Shown: positions 1-5,146 of the stretch, one piece after another | Position numbering within the stretch: position 1 is the stretch's first letter | Layout: each line of letters opens with the position of its first letter | Origin: an uncultured Lachnospiraceae bacterium | GTDB taxonomy: Bacteria > Bacillota_A > Clostridia > Lachnospirales > Lachnospiraceae | Direction: 5' to 3' | Assembly (NCBI GenBank): GCA_902780985.1 | Contig: CACZHN010000181.1 | Coordinates: 1-5,146 of the forward strand | DNA: 5,146 bases | Program-made: the position numbers and the translations under genes | Notes under the pieces: generated by a model | What the model was told of the DNA's origin: nothing | The model's input: only the letters and a program-made list of their open reading frames with translations | Database searches by the model: none

Positions 1-1
1 T

Positions 2-703
2 CAGATCGGCAGATCCATCAGATATAATATGAAGTACTGCCGCGACGACAGATACTGCAGTCTGAAGTCGCTTATAAAGACGGGAGATATGTACGGCGCG
101 CAGTTCTGCTATCATTATCTTCCTAAGAAACTGGATTATTTTGATGTGGAAACATTTCAGAAAAATCCGATGGAGTTCTATGTGGTCACTACCGAGGTAA
201 AAACAGGTAAGGCCGTATATCATAAGATAAAGAACGGTAATTTCTTCGACATGGAGTGGATCAGAGCGTCGGCTTCACTGCCGCTGGTGGCCAACTCCGT
301 AAAGATAGGAAAGCATGATATGATGGACGGAGGGATCGCGGATTCCATTCCGTTAAAGTTTTTCGAGAGTATCGGGTACAATAAAAATGTAGTCATCCTT
401 ACTCAGCCTGAGGGCTTTGTTAAGGAAAGCAATTTCGGTCATAAGCTTACAACGGCTATCGTAAAGCTTAAGAGACCGGCACTGGCGAAGACATTAAAAA
501 AACGTCCCGAGACTTATAACGAGACGATCAAGTATATAAAGGAACGAGAGGCGGCGAACTCCGTATTCGTCGTTCGACCGCCTGAAAGTCTGAATATAAG
601 CAGAACGGAGAGAGACCCTAAAGAACTTCACCGTGTTTACATGATGGGAAGAAAAGAGGGTAAGAGAATCCTCGCCGATCTGAAGAGATATCTGTCAGAG
701 TAA
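2..703 (+). CDS. Patatin-like phospholipase, YjjU type (5' partial)
   Basis: The reading frame is open from base 2, so the first in-frame ATG (29) is internal and the N-terminus lies outside the window. Patatin-family enzymes are serine acyl hydrolases with a Ser-Asp dyad. The Ser of GxSxG would be upstream and cannot be seen, but the dyad Asp is visible in the DGG motif at bases 326-334 (MMDGGIADSIPL), preceded by the family-typical RASASLPLV block. The remainder (LTQPEGF, then a basic helical stretch, then FVVRPPE and a DPxELxRVYxxGR-like ending) matches the C-terminal extension of YjjU-like proteins (DUF6363-type). Normal family length is about 280-300 residues, so roughly 50-60 residues are missing. 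The gene ends 27 bases from the stop of the convergent repressor gene. The family fit is strong; substrate is unknown, and phospholipid or lysophospholipid hydrolysis is inferred from the family. Confidence 0.88.
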   Translation, partial: QIGRSIRYNMKYCRDDRYCSLKSLIKTGDMYGAQFCYHYLPKKLDYFDVETFQKNPMEFYVVTTEVKTGKAVYHKIKNGNFFDMEWIRASASLPLVANSVKIGKHDMMDGGIADSIPLKFFESIGYNKNVVILTQPEGFVKESNFGHKLTTAIVKLKRPALAKTLKKRPETYNETIKYIKEREAANSVFVVRPPESLNISRTERDPKELHRVYMMGRKEGKRILADLKRYLSE

Positions 704-730
704 TAGGACTCGGGTTTATTGATATCTCTG

Positions 731-1435
731 TTAGTAAACTACTTTACCGAAAACTTTGAATTCACTTGTTTCCCTTATAGGGATAGGCTTGTAAGCTGAG
801 TTGATGGATACCAGTGACAGCTTCTTTCCGGCCTTATGCAGTATCTTGCAGTAGGCCGAGCCGTCCAGGTAGAAGATACCGATATCTCCGTCGCTCAGCT
901 CGGAAGTCCTGTGGACATAAACAACCTGTCCGTTCACGTAGCGGGGTTCCATACTGTCACCGTGTATTCTTATTCCGAAGTCTGCGGAATCCGGAACCTC
1001 ATCCCCGATCACAACAGTCTGATAATCTTCACCGTCAAGGAACTCACCTGTTCCGGCAGAAGCCGGAAGGTTGAAGAGTCTTATAGTGCGCTGTTTTCTT
1101 GCGTAATCACCGCTTTTAATAAGAAGTCTTATATAATCCATAGCCAGCTGCTGACCTTCGCGGCTAAGTTCGCCGAAAGGATCATCCGCAGGGGCTATCC
1201 TGAAATATTCCCTGAAATCTTTTCTTATATTAGTAATGCCGTAAATGTCGCAGAGTGTAAGGAACTGCTCCGAGTTCGGCTGACTGGTACCTGTTTCCCA
1301 TGCACTTACCGCACCGGCCTTTATGCCGTAACCTCTGGAAGTAAGCTTAGATGCTACTTCGGCCTGAGACAGTCCTGCGGCTTTTCTGAGCTGCTTAAGT
1401 CTATCCCCTAATATTGTACTGCTTGTCTTATCCAT
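731..1435 (-). CDS. XRE-family repressor with S24 LexA-like autoprotease domain
   Basis: This is a 234-residue DNA-binding repressor predicted to cleave itself on DNA damage through RecA-stimulated autoproteolysis, as LexA, lambda CI and HdiR do. Residues 8-65 are an XRE helix-turn-helix (LKQLRKAAGLSQAEVASKL, then AVSAWETGTSQPN). A linker follows, and an S24 peptidase domain spans about 120-234. Visible catalytic parts are the Ala-Gly scissile bond in PASAGTGEF (A127-G128), the nucleophile Ser161 in HGDSMEP, and the general-base Lys197 in YCKIL. The start at 1435 is chosen because GGAGG sits 11 bases upstream (+ strand 1447-1451). An in-frame ATG at 1489 has no ribosome site and falls at the predicted transcription start. 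The gene has its own promoter at 1496-1524, is divergent from the small gene at 1619, and is convergent with the phospholipase. Autoregulation through the 1528-1570 repeats is inferred. The chromosomal LexA is usually a different, winged-helix protein, so this is probably a secondary, locus-specific regulator. Confidence 0.9.
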   Translation of the reverse strand: MDKTSSTILGDRLKQLRKAAGLSQAEVASKLTSRGYGIKAGAVSAWETGTSQPNSEQFLTLCDIYGITNIRKDFREYFRIAPADDPFGELSREGQQLAMDYIRLLIKSGDYARKQRTIRLFNLPASAGTGEFLDGEDYQTVVIGDEVPDSADFGIRIHGDSMEPRYVNGQVVYVHRTSELSDGDIGIFYLDGSAYCKILHKAGKKLSLVSINSAYKPIPIRETSEFKVFGKVVY

Positions 1436-1446
1436 AAATCCCAAAA

Positions 1447-1451
1447 CCTCC
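1447..1451 (-). promoter_or_regulatory. Ribosome binding site deciding the repressor start
   Basis: Reading the minus strand, GGAGG lies 11 bases before the ATG at 1435. The alternative in-frame ATG at 1489 is preceded by AT-rich sequence without any Shine-Dalgarno match, so the shorter 234-residue protein is preferred over the 252-residue version. Confidence 0.8.
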
Positions 1452-1495
1452 GTATGGCCGTAAAGGCCCAAAAGACGACTGCATTTCATATTGAT

Positions 1496-1524
1496 AATAT
1501 AACAGATATACCGGAATAATTCAA
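1496..1524 (-). promoter_or_regulatory. Sigma-A promoter of the repressor gene
   Basis: On the minus strand, a -35 box TTGAAT (+ strand 1519-1524) and a -10 box TATATT (1496-1501) are separated by exactly 17 bases. The expected transcription start is near 1488-1490, giving a leader of about 54 bases before the ATG at 1435. The 1528-1546 repeats lie immediately upstream of the -35 box, so repressor bound there could either block RNA polymerase or leave this promoter partly active. Confidence 0.7.
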
Positions 1525-1527
1525 CAA

Positions 1528-1570
1528 AAATCTAAAAATATTAGATATTTACTATTGAAATCTAAAAATA
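1528..1570. promoter_or_regulatory. Candidate operator: three half-sites between divergent promoters
   Basis: The 13-base word AAATCTAAAAATA occurs twice, at 1528-1540 and 1558-1570, exactly 30 bases apart, which is about three helical turns. The first copy also forms a perfect dyad with the following TTAGAT: ATCTAA-N5-TTAGAT at 1530-1546. Pairing continues outward (AAA/TTT) after one mismatch. A third half-site ATCTAA lies at 1560-1565. It overlaps the last base of the -35 box and the spacer of the rightward promoter, where a bound protein would block polymerase. Position and symmetry make it the natural binding site for the adjacent XRE-S24 repressor. The assignment is inference, and the AT-rich context weakens it somewhat. 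Confidence 0.6.
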
Positions 1571-1583
1571 ACGGAGTTATAAT
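1555..1583 (+). promoter_or_regulatory. Sigma-A promoter of the 91-residue small gene
   Basis: TTGAAA at 1555-1560 and a perfect TATAAT at 1578-1583 are separated by exactly 17 bases, a near-consensus and probably strong promoter. Transcription should start near 1590, about 29 bases before the ATG at 1619. The second copy of the 13-base repeat (1558-1570) is embedded between and over these boxes. That is what would be expected of a strong promoter held off by a repressor. Confidence 0.75.
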
Positions 1584-1618
1584 CATGTCACATATAAGCT
1601 GAGGAAGGAGGCAGGACC

Positions 1619-1894
1619 ATGGACGAAGTATGCGTACCATGCGGAAAAGCCAAGGTATACGTGGAAGTGGACGCCGTATTCACCCGTAACGGCGATATAA
1701 TCCCCAAGAGTCTCAGGTGGCGTGACGGAAGTCTTTATGAGATCCAGAGAGTGACAGACATAAGATATGCCGCATGTCTTGCCGCCGGGGGACGGGGACT
1801 CAGATATACATGCATCATAGACGGACACAGCAGTCATGTATATTATGAGGGAAATAACAGGTGGTTTGTGGAAGCACAGACTGCGGAGGCATAA
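1619..1894 (+). CDS. Small DUF6504-like protein, possible SOS/translesion-cassette component
   Basis: This 91-residue soluble protein has no signal peptide or membrane segment. The start is secure: it is the only Met, and AAGGAGG (1605-1611) sits 7 bases upstream. The core reads KVYVEVDAVF, then PKSLRWRDG..YEIQRVTD, a GG-rich turn, RYTCIIDG, and the ending YYEGNNRWFVE. This alternation of beta-strand-like segments with conserved W/RW positions resembles, by recollection of motifs, the DUF6504-type small proteins often encoded beside Y-family polymerases (ImuB/DinB-like) in bacterial damage-response cassettes. No molecular function is established for that group. A CxxC (C5, C8) is present near the N-terminus, but the other two cysteines (C53, C65) do not form a clear metal site. 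The gene has its own strong promoter under probable control of the divergent XRE-S24 repressor. No polymerase gene follows it here. Real gene: very likely. Family: moderate. Confidence 0.75.
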   Translation: MDEVCVPCGKAKVYVEVDAVFTRNGDIIPKSLRWRDGSLYEIQRVTDIRYAACLAAGGRGLRYTCIIDGHSSHVYYEGNNRWFVEAQTAEA

Positions 1895-1914
1895 AGATGC
1901 CCGGAAAATCATAA
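1885..1914 (+). other. Orphan ribosome site and start opening a five-codon frame (possible gene remnant)
   Basis: Inside the last codons of the small gene, GGAGG (1885-1889) stands 7 bases before ATG 1897. That ATG lies 2 bases after the small gene's stop, the usual geometry of translational coupling to a second operon gene. The frame, however, reads only MPGKS and stops at 1912-1914. This may be the retained initiation region of a deleted or decayed downstream gene. Chance is possible, because the GGAGG is also codons of the upstream protein. Confidence 0.35.
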
Positions 1915-1933
1915 ATCCTACATTAAGTAGGGT
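1915..1933 (+). terminator. Weak hairpin after the small gene
   Basis: CCTAC (1917-1921) pairs with GTAGG (1927-1931) around the loop ATTAA, extended by one G-T and one A-T pair. No T-run follows (AATTCC comes next), so it is not a convincing intrinsic terminator. It may slow polymerase or protect the 3' end of the small-gene message. Confidence 0.25.
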
Positions 1934-1942
1934 AATTCCTTG

Positions 1943-1971
1943 TGGACAAAATGCAAGTTATAGAGTAAGAT
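1943..1971 (+). promoter_or_regulatory. Candidate promoter of the antiporter gene
   Basis: TGGACA (1943-1948) and TAAGAT (1966-1971) are 17 bases apart and each matches the sigma-A consensus at five of six positions. They would give a leader of about 60 bases. A second, perfect TATAAT lies nearer the gene at 2010-2015 but has no recognisable -35 at 16-18 bases (TTGAAC at 1978-1983 is 26 bases away), so I prefer the upstream pair without excluding the other. Confidence 0.4.
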
Positions 1972-2037
1972 GCTGAGTTGAACATTTTAGAGAGGGTGTT
2001 TGAGGGGGATATAATAATATGATTTGGAGATGATGTA

Positions 2038-3246
2038 ATGGATACCCAGAAGATTCTTATTCAACTTGCAATTATTATTGTATTTGCAAAGTTCTTCGGA
2101 CTTATCGCAAGAAAGCTTAAGGCACCACAGGTTGTAGGTGAGATAATTGCAGGACTTATTCTTGGACCAAGTTTCCTCAAGTTGATGAGCGAATCTGATT
2201 TTCTGGCAGGAATGGCTGAGATAGGTGTAATCATGCTTATGTTCAGTGCCGGCCTGGAAACAGATATCAAACAGCTTAAGAGAACAGGGTTTAAAGCTAC
2301 AGTAATAGCATGTGCGGGAGTTTTTGTTCCTCTTGTAAGCGGAACAGTTCTGTTCATGTGTTTCTATGGTTTCTCAGCACCGGGAACAGAGGACTTTCTT
2401 AAAGCTGTTTATATAGGAACCATACTTACAGCTACATCTGTAAGTATTACAGTACAGGCACTTAAGGAATTAGGAAGGCTGTCAGATGAGATAGGAACCA
2501 CTATTCTCAGCGCAGCCATAATCGATGATGTCATCGGTATTCTTGTGCTTACAATGGTTATATCATTTAAGGATCCATCTAATTCTATTGGAATGGTAGT
2601 TGTGAAAACAGCTCTGTTCTTTATTCTTTCGGCTGTTGTGGGATATGGAATATACAGAGTACTTAAGATAGTGGATAAGAAGCATCCTCATACAAGAAGA
2701 ATTCCTATCATTGGACTTGCTCTTGCATTTACGCTTTCCTATCTGGCAGAGGAAACCTTCGGTGTGGCAGATATTACCGGAGCTTATGTGGCAGGTATTA
2801 TACTTAGTTCATTAGATGATTCCAAGTATATCGACAGAAAGATGGATGTTAACTCATACATGCTTTTCGGACCGGTATTCTTCGCAAGTATAGGTCTTCA
2901 GACAAATATAAAGACTCTTGATATGAGTATACTTCTGTTCTCTCTGGCATTTGTACTTACGGGTATGATTTCAAAGATCATAGGATGTGGCCTGGCAGGA
3001 AGAGCATTAGGTTTTAAGGGCAAGGACACACTTAAGATTGGAGTTGGAATGATGACAAGAGGAGAGGTTGCTCTCATTGTGTCACAGAAGGGACTTGCAG
3101 TAGGACTTATGGACAGCAGATACTTTACATCTGTTATCCTTCTTATCATATGCAGTTCCATACTTACACCGGTTATTCTGAAAATCTTATATTCCAAGGA
3201 TACTCCGACGAAGGATAATAAGATTCCGGGAACATTAAAAGCATAG
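2038..3246 (+). CDS. CPA2-family cation:proton antiporter (Na+/H+ exchanger domain)
   Basis: This 402-residue integral membrane protein is predicted to exchange Na+ or K+ for H+ across the cytoplasmic membrane, serving ion and pH homeostasis. It is almost wholly hydrophobic, with about 12-13 membrane segments beginning at residue 5. CPA2/NapA-KefB type hallmarks are visible in order: APQVVGEIIAGLILGP (29-44); MLMFSAGLETD (66-76); the unwound-helix TATS (131-134) followed by ALKELG; the ion-binding Asp pair D163-D164 in AAIIDDVIGIL; GAYVAGIIL (248-256); PVFFASIGLQ (279-288); and MMTRGEVALIV (338-348). Length is normal for the antiporter domain alone. The C-terminus is a short hydrophilic tail with no TrkA-N/RCK regulatory domain, so it is not a full Kef channel. 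The start at 2038 follows GGAG by 8 bases. The gene is a single transcription unit ended by the terminator at 3285-3313. It is markedly AT-richer than its neighbours. Ion specificity cannot be read from sequence. Confidence 0.92.
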   Translation: MDTQKILIQLAIIIVFAKFFGLIARKLKAPQVVGEIIAGLILGPSFLKLMSESDFLAGMAEIGVIMLMFSAGLETDIKQLKRTGFKATVIACAGVFVPLVSGTVLFMCFYGFSAPGTEDFLKAVYIGTILTATSVSITVQALKELGRLSDEIGTTILSAAIIDDVIGILVLTMVISFKDPSNSIGMVVVKTALFFILSAVVGYGIYRVLKIVDKKHPHTRRIPIIGLALAFTLSYLAEETFGVADITGAYVAGIILSSLDDSKYIDRKMDVNSYMLFGPVFFASIGLQTNIKTLDMSILLFSLAFVLTGMISKIIGCGLAGRALGFKGKDTLKIGVGMMTRGEVALIVSQKGLAVGLMDSRYFTSVILLIICSSILTPVILKILYSKDTPTKDNKIPGTLKA

Positions 3247-3284
3247 ATATAAATAAAAAAAGATAATATAGCGGATTTGTATTG

Positions 3285-3313
3285 AAGTGGCAGACAATTT
3301 CTGCCACTTTTTT
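3285..3313 (+). terminator. Rho-independent terminator of the antiporter gene
   Basis: A perfect 10-base stem (AAGTGGCAGA at 3285-3294 with TCTGCCACTT at 3300-3309) closes a 5-base loop. It is followed by an unbroken T-run (3308-3313) and further T-rich sequence. It lies 38 bases after the antiporter stop and separates that unit from the EF-G-like gene. Confidence 0.93.
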
Positions 3314-3353
3314 AAATTTTTCTGAATTATTCGTATTCAGTGGGGGTAATTTC

Positions 3354-3362
3354 TGATATAAT
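3354..3362 (+). promoter_or_regulatory. Extended -10 promoter of the EF-G-like gene
   Basis: TG-A-TATAAT (3354-3362) is a perfect extended -10 element. The -35 position (TATTCA, 3334-3339, 17-base spacer) is poor, which extended -10 promoters tolerate. Transcription would begin near 3369, just after the preceding terminator, leaving a leader of about 64 bases with no obvious riboswitch or attenuator fold. Confidence 0.55.
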
Positions 3363-3432
3363 AGTGACATGTCTTGAAAAAAGATATTGGGGTTTATTTA
3401 TCATTAAAAACAATGTTATGGAGGTGTTTTGC

Positions 3433-5146
3433 ATGAACGTATTTACCACGGATAAAATCCGTAATGTTGTCCTTCTGGGACATGGGGGTTGTGGCAAGAC
3501 TTCACTTGTTGAAGCTATTGCTTATCTGGCCGGACTTACTAATCGTATGGGGAACGTTGAAAACGGTAATACGATAAGTGATTATGACAAGGAAGAGATC
3601 AAGAGAAAGATTTCACTGAAGACCACAGTGATTCCTGTTCCTTGGGAAGAGTATAAGATTAATCTGCTGGATACTCCGGGATATCCTGATTTCGTAGGTG
3701 AGGTAGAGGAAGCTGTTTCGGCAGCAGACGCAGCTATCATCGTTGTATCGGGCAAGACCGGTATCGAAGAAGGAACTGCTCGCGCATGGGAAATCTGCGA
3801 GAAAAGAAACCTTCCTAGAATAGTATTCGTAACGGGAATGGATGATGACAAAGCCAGCTTCAGAGAAGTAGTTCAGAAGCTTCAGGAAATGTATGGCAAG
3901 AGGATCGCTCCTTTCCACCTTCCTATTCGTGAGAACGAGCAGTTCGTAGGATATGTAAATGTTATTCAGCAGAAAGCTAAGAGATGGAATGATAAGGGTA
4001 CCGTTGATAAGTTTGATGTACCTGATTATTCATATGAAAACCTCAATATCTGTCGTGACGCACTTGTTGAAGCAGTTGCAGAGACCAGTGAAGAATTTAT
4101 GGAAAGATATTTCGAAGGCGATACATTCTCGGAAGACGAGATCCGTTCGGCTCTTCGTGTAGGTGTATGTGACGGTTCGGTAGTTCCTGTACTTATGGGA
4201 TCAAATACATTGGCAAGAGGAATGTATACTCTGATGGCTGATATCATCAAGTACTTCCCAAGTCCTGATAAGTGCAAGTGTGCGGGAATCAACACAACAA
4301 ATAATGAAGTATTCGAAGCTGATTATGACTTCTCAAAGCCTAAGTCGGCATACATTTTCAAGTCTATTGTGGATCCTTATATCGGAAAGTATTCACTTAT
4401 AAAGGTTAACTCGGGTGTTATTAAGCCGGATGATACGCTTTTCAATTATCACCGTGATACAGAAGAGAAGCTGGGTAAGCTTTATGTTATTACGGGAAGT
4501 AAGGTAGAGGAAGTTAAGGAACTTCATGCCGGAGATATCGGTGCTCTCGCAAAGCTTGCAGTGAGCCAGACAACAGATACTCTTTCCACAAAGAAGATGC
4601 CTGTTACATTTATCCGTGCCGCTATCTCAAAGCCTTACGTATATCTGAAGTATACAGCTAAGAATAAGGGCGAAGAGGATAAGATATCCCAGGCTCTTTC
4701 AAAGATGATGATGGAAGACCTTACTCTTAAGTATGTAAACGACAGTGAGAACGGACAGACACTCATTTACGGTATCAGCGGAAATCACATTGATGTTGTT
4801 AAGAGCGTACTTGCCGAGAAGTATAAGGTTGAGATTGAGCTTTCACGTCCGAGAATCGCATTTAAGGAGACAATCAGAAAGAAAGCCGATACAGAGTATA
4901 AATATAAGAAGCAGTCCGGCGGACACGGCCAGTACGGACACGTTAAGATTATCATCGAGCCATCGGGCGACATGGAAACACCTTATGTATTCGAGCAGAC
5001 TGTAGTAGGCGGAGCGGTTCCTAAGAATTACTTCCCTGCAGTTGAGAAGGGTATTGCCGAATCTGTTAAGGCAGGTCCTCTTGCTGGTTATCCGGTTATC
5101 GGAGTTAAGGTTAATCTCTATGACGGAAGCTATCATGCAGTAGATT
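3433..5146 (+). CDS. fusA2: Elongation factor G-like GTPase, EF-G2/FusA2 class (3' partial)
   Basis: 571 codons are visible and no stop is reached; the family length is about 690, so roughly the last 120 residues (end of domain IV and domain V) are missing. GGAGG (3420-3424) lies 8 bases before the ATG. Domains in order are: GTPase domain (about 8-280); domain II (about 300-385); domain III (about 388-463); and domain IV from about 467, including KKQSGGHGQYGHV (492-504), GGAVPKNYFPAVEKG (526-540) and LAGYPVIG. G motifs are P-loop GHGGCGKT (16-23), G3 DTPGY (80-84) and G4 TGMD (134-137). Canonical EF-G has GHxDxGKT, DTPGH and NKxD. The Gly-for-Asp and Tyr-for-His changes are typical of the EF-G2 paralogue group; the G4 change is more extreme. 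The gene stands alone rather than in the rpsL-rpsG-fusA-tuf operon, so it is a paralogue, not the housekeeping factor. An intact domain IV argues that it still binds the ribosome; its role is not established. The symbol marks the paralogue class only. Confidence 0.88.
   Translation, partial: MNVFTTDKIRNVVLLGHGGCGKTSLVEAIAYLAGLTNRMGNVENGNTISDYDKEEIKRKISLKTTVIPVPWEEYKINLLDTPGYPDFVGEVEEAVSAADAAIIVVSGKTGIEEGTARAWEICEKRNLPRIVFVTGMDDDKASFREVVQKLQEMYGKRIAPFHLPIRENEQFVGYVNVIQQKAKRWNDKGTVDKFDVPDYSYENLNICRDALVEAVAETSEEFMERYFEGDTFSEDEIRSALRVGVCDGSVVPVLMGSNTLARGMYTLMADIIKYFPSPDKCKCAGINTTNNEVFEADYDFSKPKSAYIFKSIVDPYIGKYSLIKVNSGVIKPDDTLFNYHRDTEEKLGKLYVITGSKVEEVKELHAGDIGALAKLAVSQTTDTLSTKKMPVTFIRAAISKPYVYLKYTAKNKGEEDKISQALSKMMMEDLTLKYVNDSENGQTLIYGISGNHIDVVKSVLAEKYKVEIELSRPRIAFKETIRKKADTEYKYKKQSGGHGQYGHVKIIIEPSGDMETPYVFEQTVVGGAVPKNYFPAVEKGIAESVKAGPLAGYPVIGVKVNLYDGSYHAVD

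Noticed and set aside
684..729. Perfect 9-base inverted repeat AGAGATATC / GATATCTCT flanking the convergent gene ends
   Set aside because: The 28-base loop is long, the stem is AT-rich, and there is no T-run on either strand, so it is not a convincing bidirectional terminator. Part of it is coding sequence of the phospholipase.
836..1411. Long open frame on the + strand opposite the repressor gene
   Set aside because: It is antisense to a protein with complete HTH and S24 motifs, has no ribosome site and no recognisable domain; it is a shadow.
1436..1489. 18-residue N-terminal extension of the repressor from the ATG at 1489
   Set aside because: It has no ribosome site, coincides with the predicted transcription start, and the extension has no similarity to XRE N-termini. 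The ATG at 1435 has a GGAGG.
1631..1645. CxxC near the N-terminus of the small protein as a zinc site
   Set aside because: Only one CxxC is present, and the remaining cysteines (53, 65) and histidines (70, 73) do not form a recognisable second ligand pair.
1895..2037. Possible riboswitch or regulatory leader before the antiporter (c-di-AMP, Na+ or Li+ type)
   Set aside because: The stretch is only 143 bases, with one weak 5-7 base-pair hairpin and none of the conserved cores I would recognise. Promoter-like boxes occupy much of it.
3433..5146. Tet(M)-type ribosomal protection protein
   Set aside because: Tet(M) proteins keep DTPGH and NKxD and differ in the N-terminal signature. The GHGG P-loop and DTPGY point to the EF-G2 class instead.

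Overview
The window looks like a chromosomal segment of a low- to mid-GC Gram-positive Clostridia member, most likely Lachnospiraceae. The reasons are strong GGAGG ribosome sites, sigma-A type promoters, frequent CTT/AGA/GGA codons, and proteins that read like Lachnospiraceae versions of their families. This assignment comes from style and family resemblance only; no marker gene fixes the genus.

Layout. (1) Bases 2-703, + strand: the C-terminal part of a patatin-like phospholipase of the YjjU type, whose N-terminus with the catalytic serine lies off the left edge. (2) Bases 731-1435, - strand, convergent with it: a complete XRE-type helix-turn-helix repressor fused to an S24 (LexA/CI-like) autoprotease domain, with scissile Ala-Gly, Ser and Lys all visible. 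(3) Bases 1496-1583: a compact divergent control region with two consensus-like promoters back to back and a three-half-site repeat between them, which is a strong candidate operator for the repressor. (4) Bases 1619-1894, + strand: a 91-residue small protein, divergent from the repressor, resembling the DUF6504-type proteins that accompany error-prone polymerase cassettes. It is followed by a well-formed ribosome site and ATG that open only a five-codon frame (1885-1914), possibly the scar of a lost downstream gene. (5) Bases 2038-3246, + strand: a complete CPA2-family cation:proton antiporter ending at a clear intrinsic terminator (3285-3313). (6) Bases 3433-5146, + strand, running off the right edge: an EF-G-like GTPase of the EF-G2/FusA2 class, with non-canonical GTPase motifs but an intact domain IV.

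How the parts work together. The repressor, the divergent promoters and the small protein form one module that looks damage-inducible: self-cleavage of the repressor would release the small gene and probably the repressor gene itself. This is inference from architecture. The phospholipase, antiporter and EF-G paralogue appear to be independent transcription units and nothing in the sequence ties them to that module. The antiporter gene is noticeably AT-richer than its neighbours.
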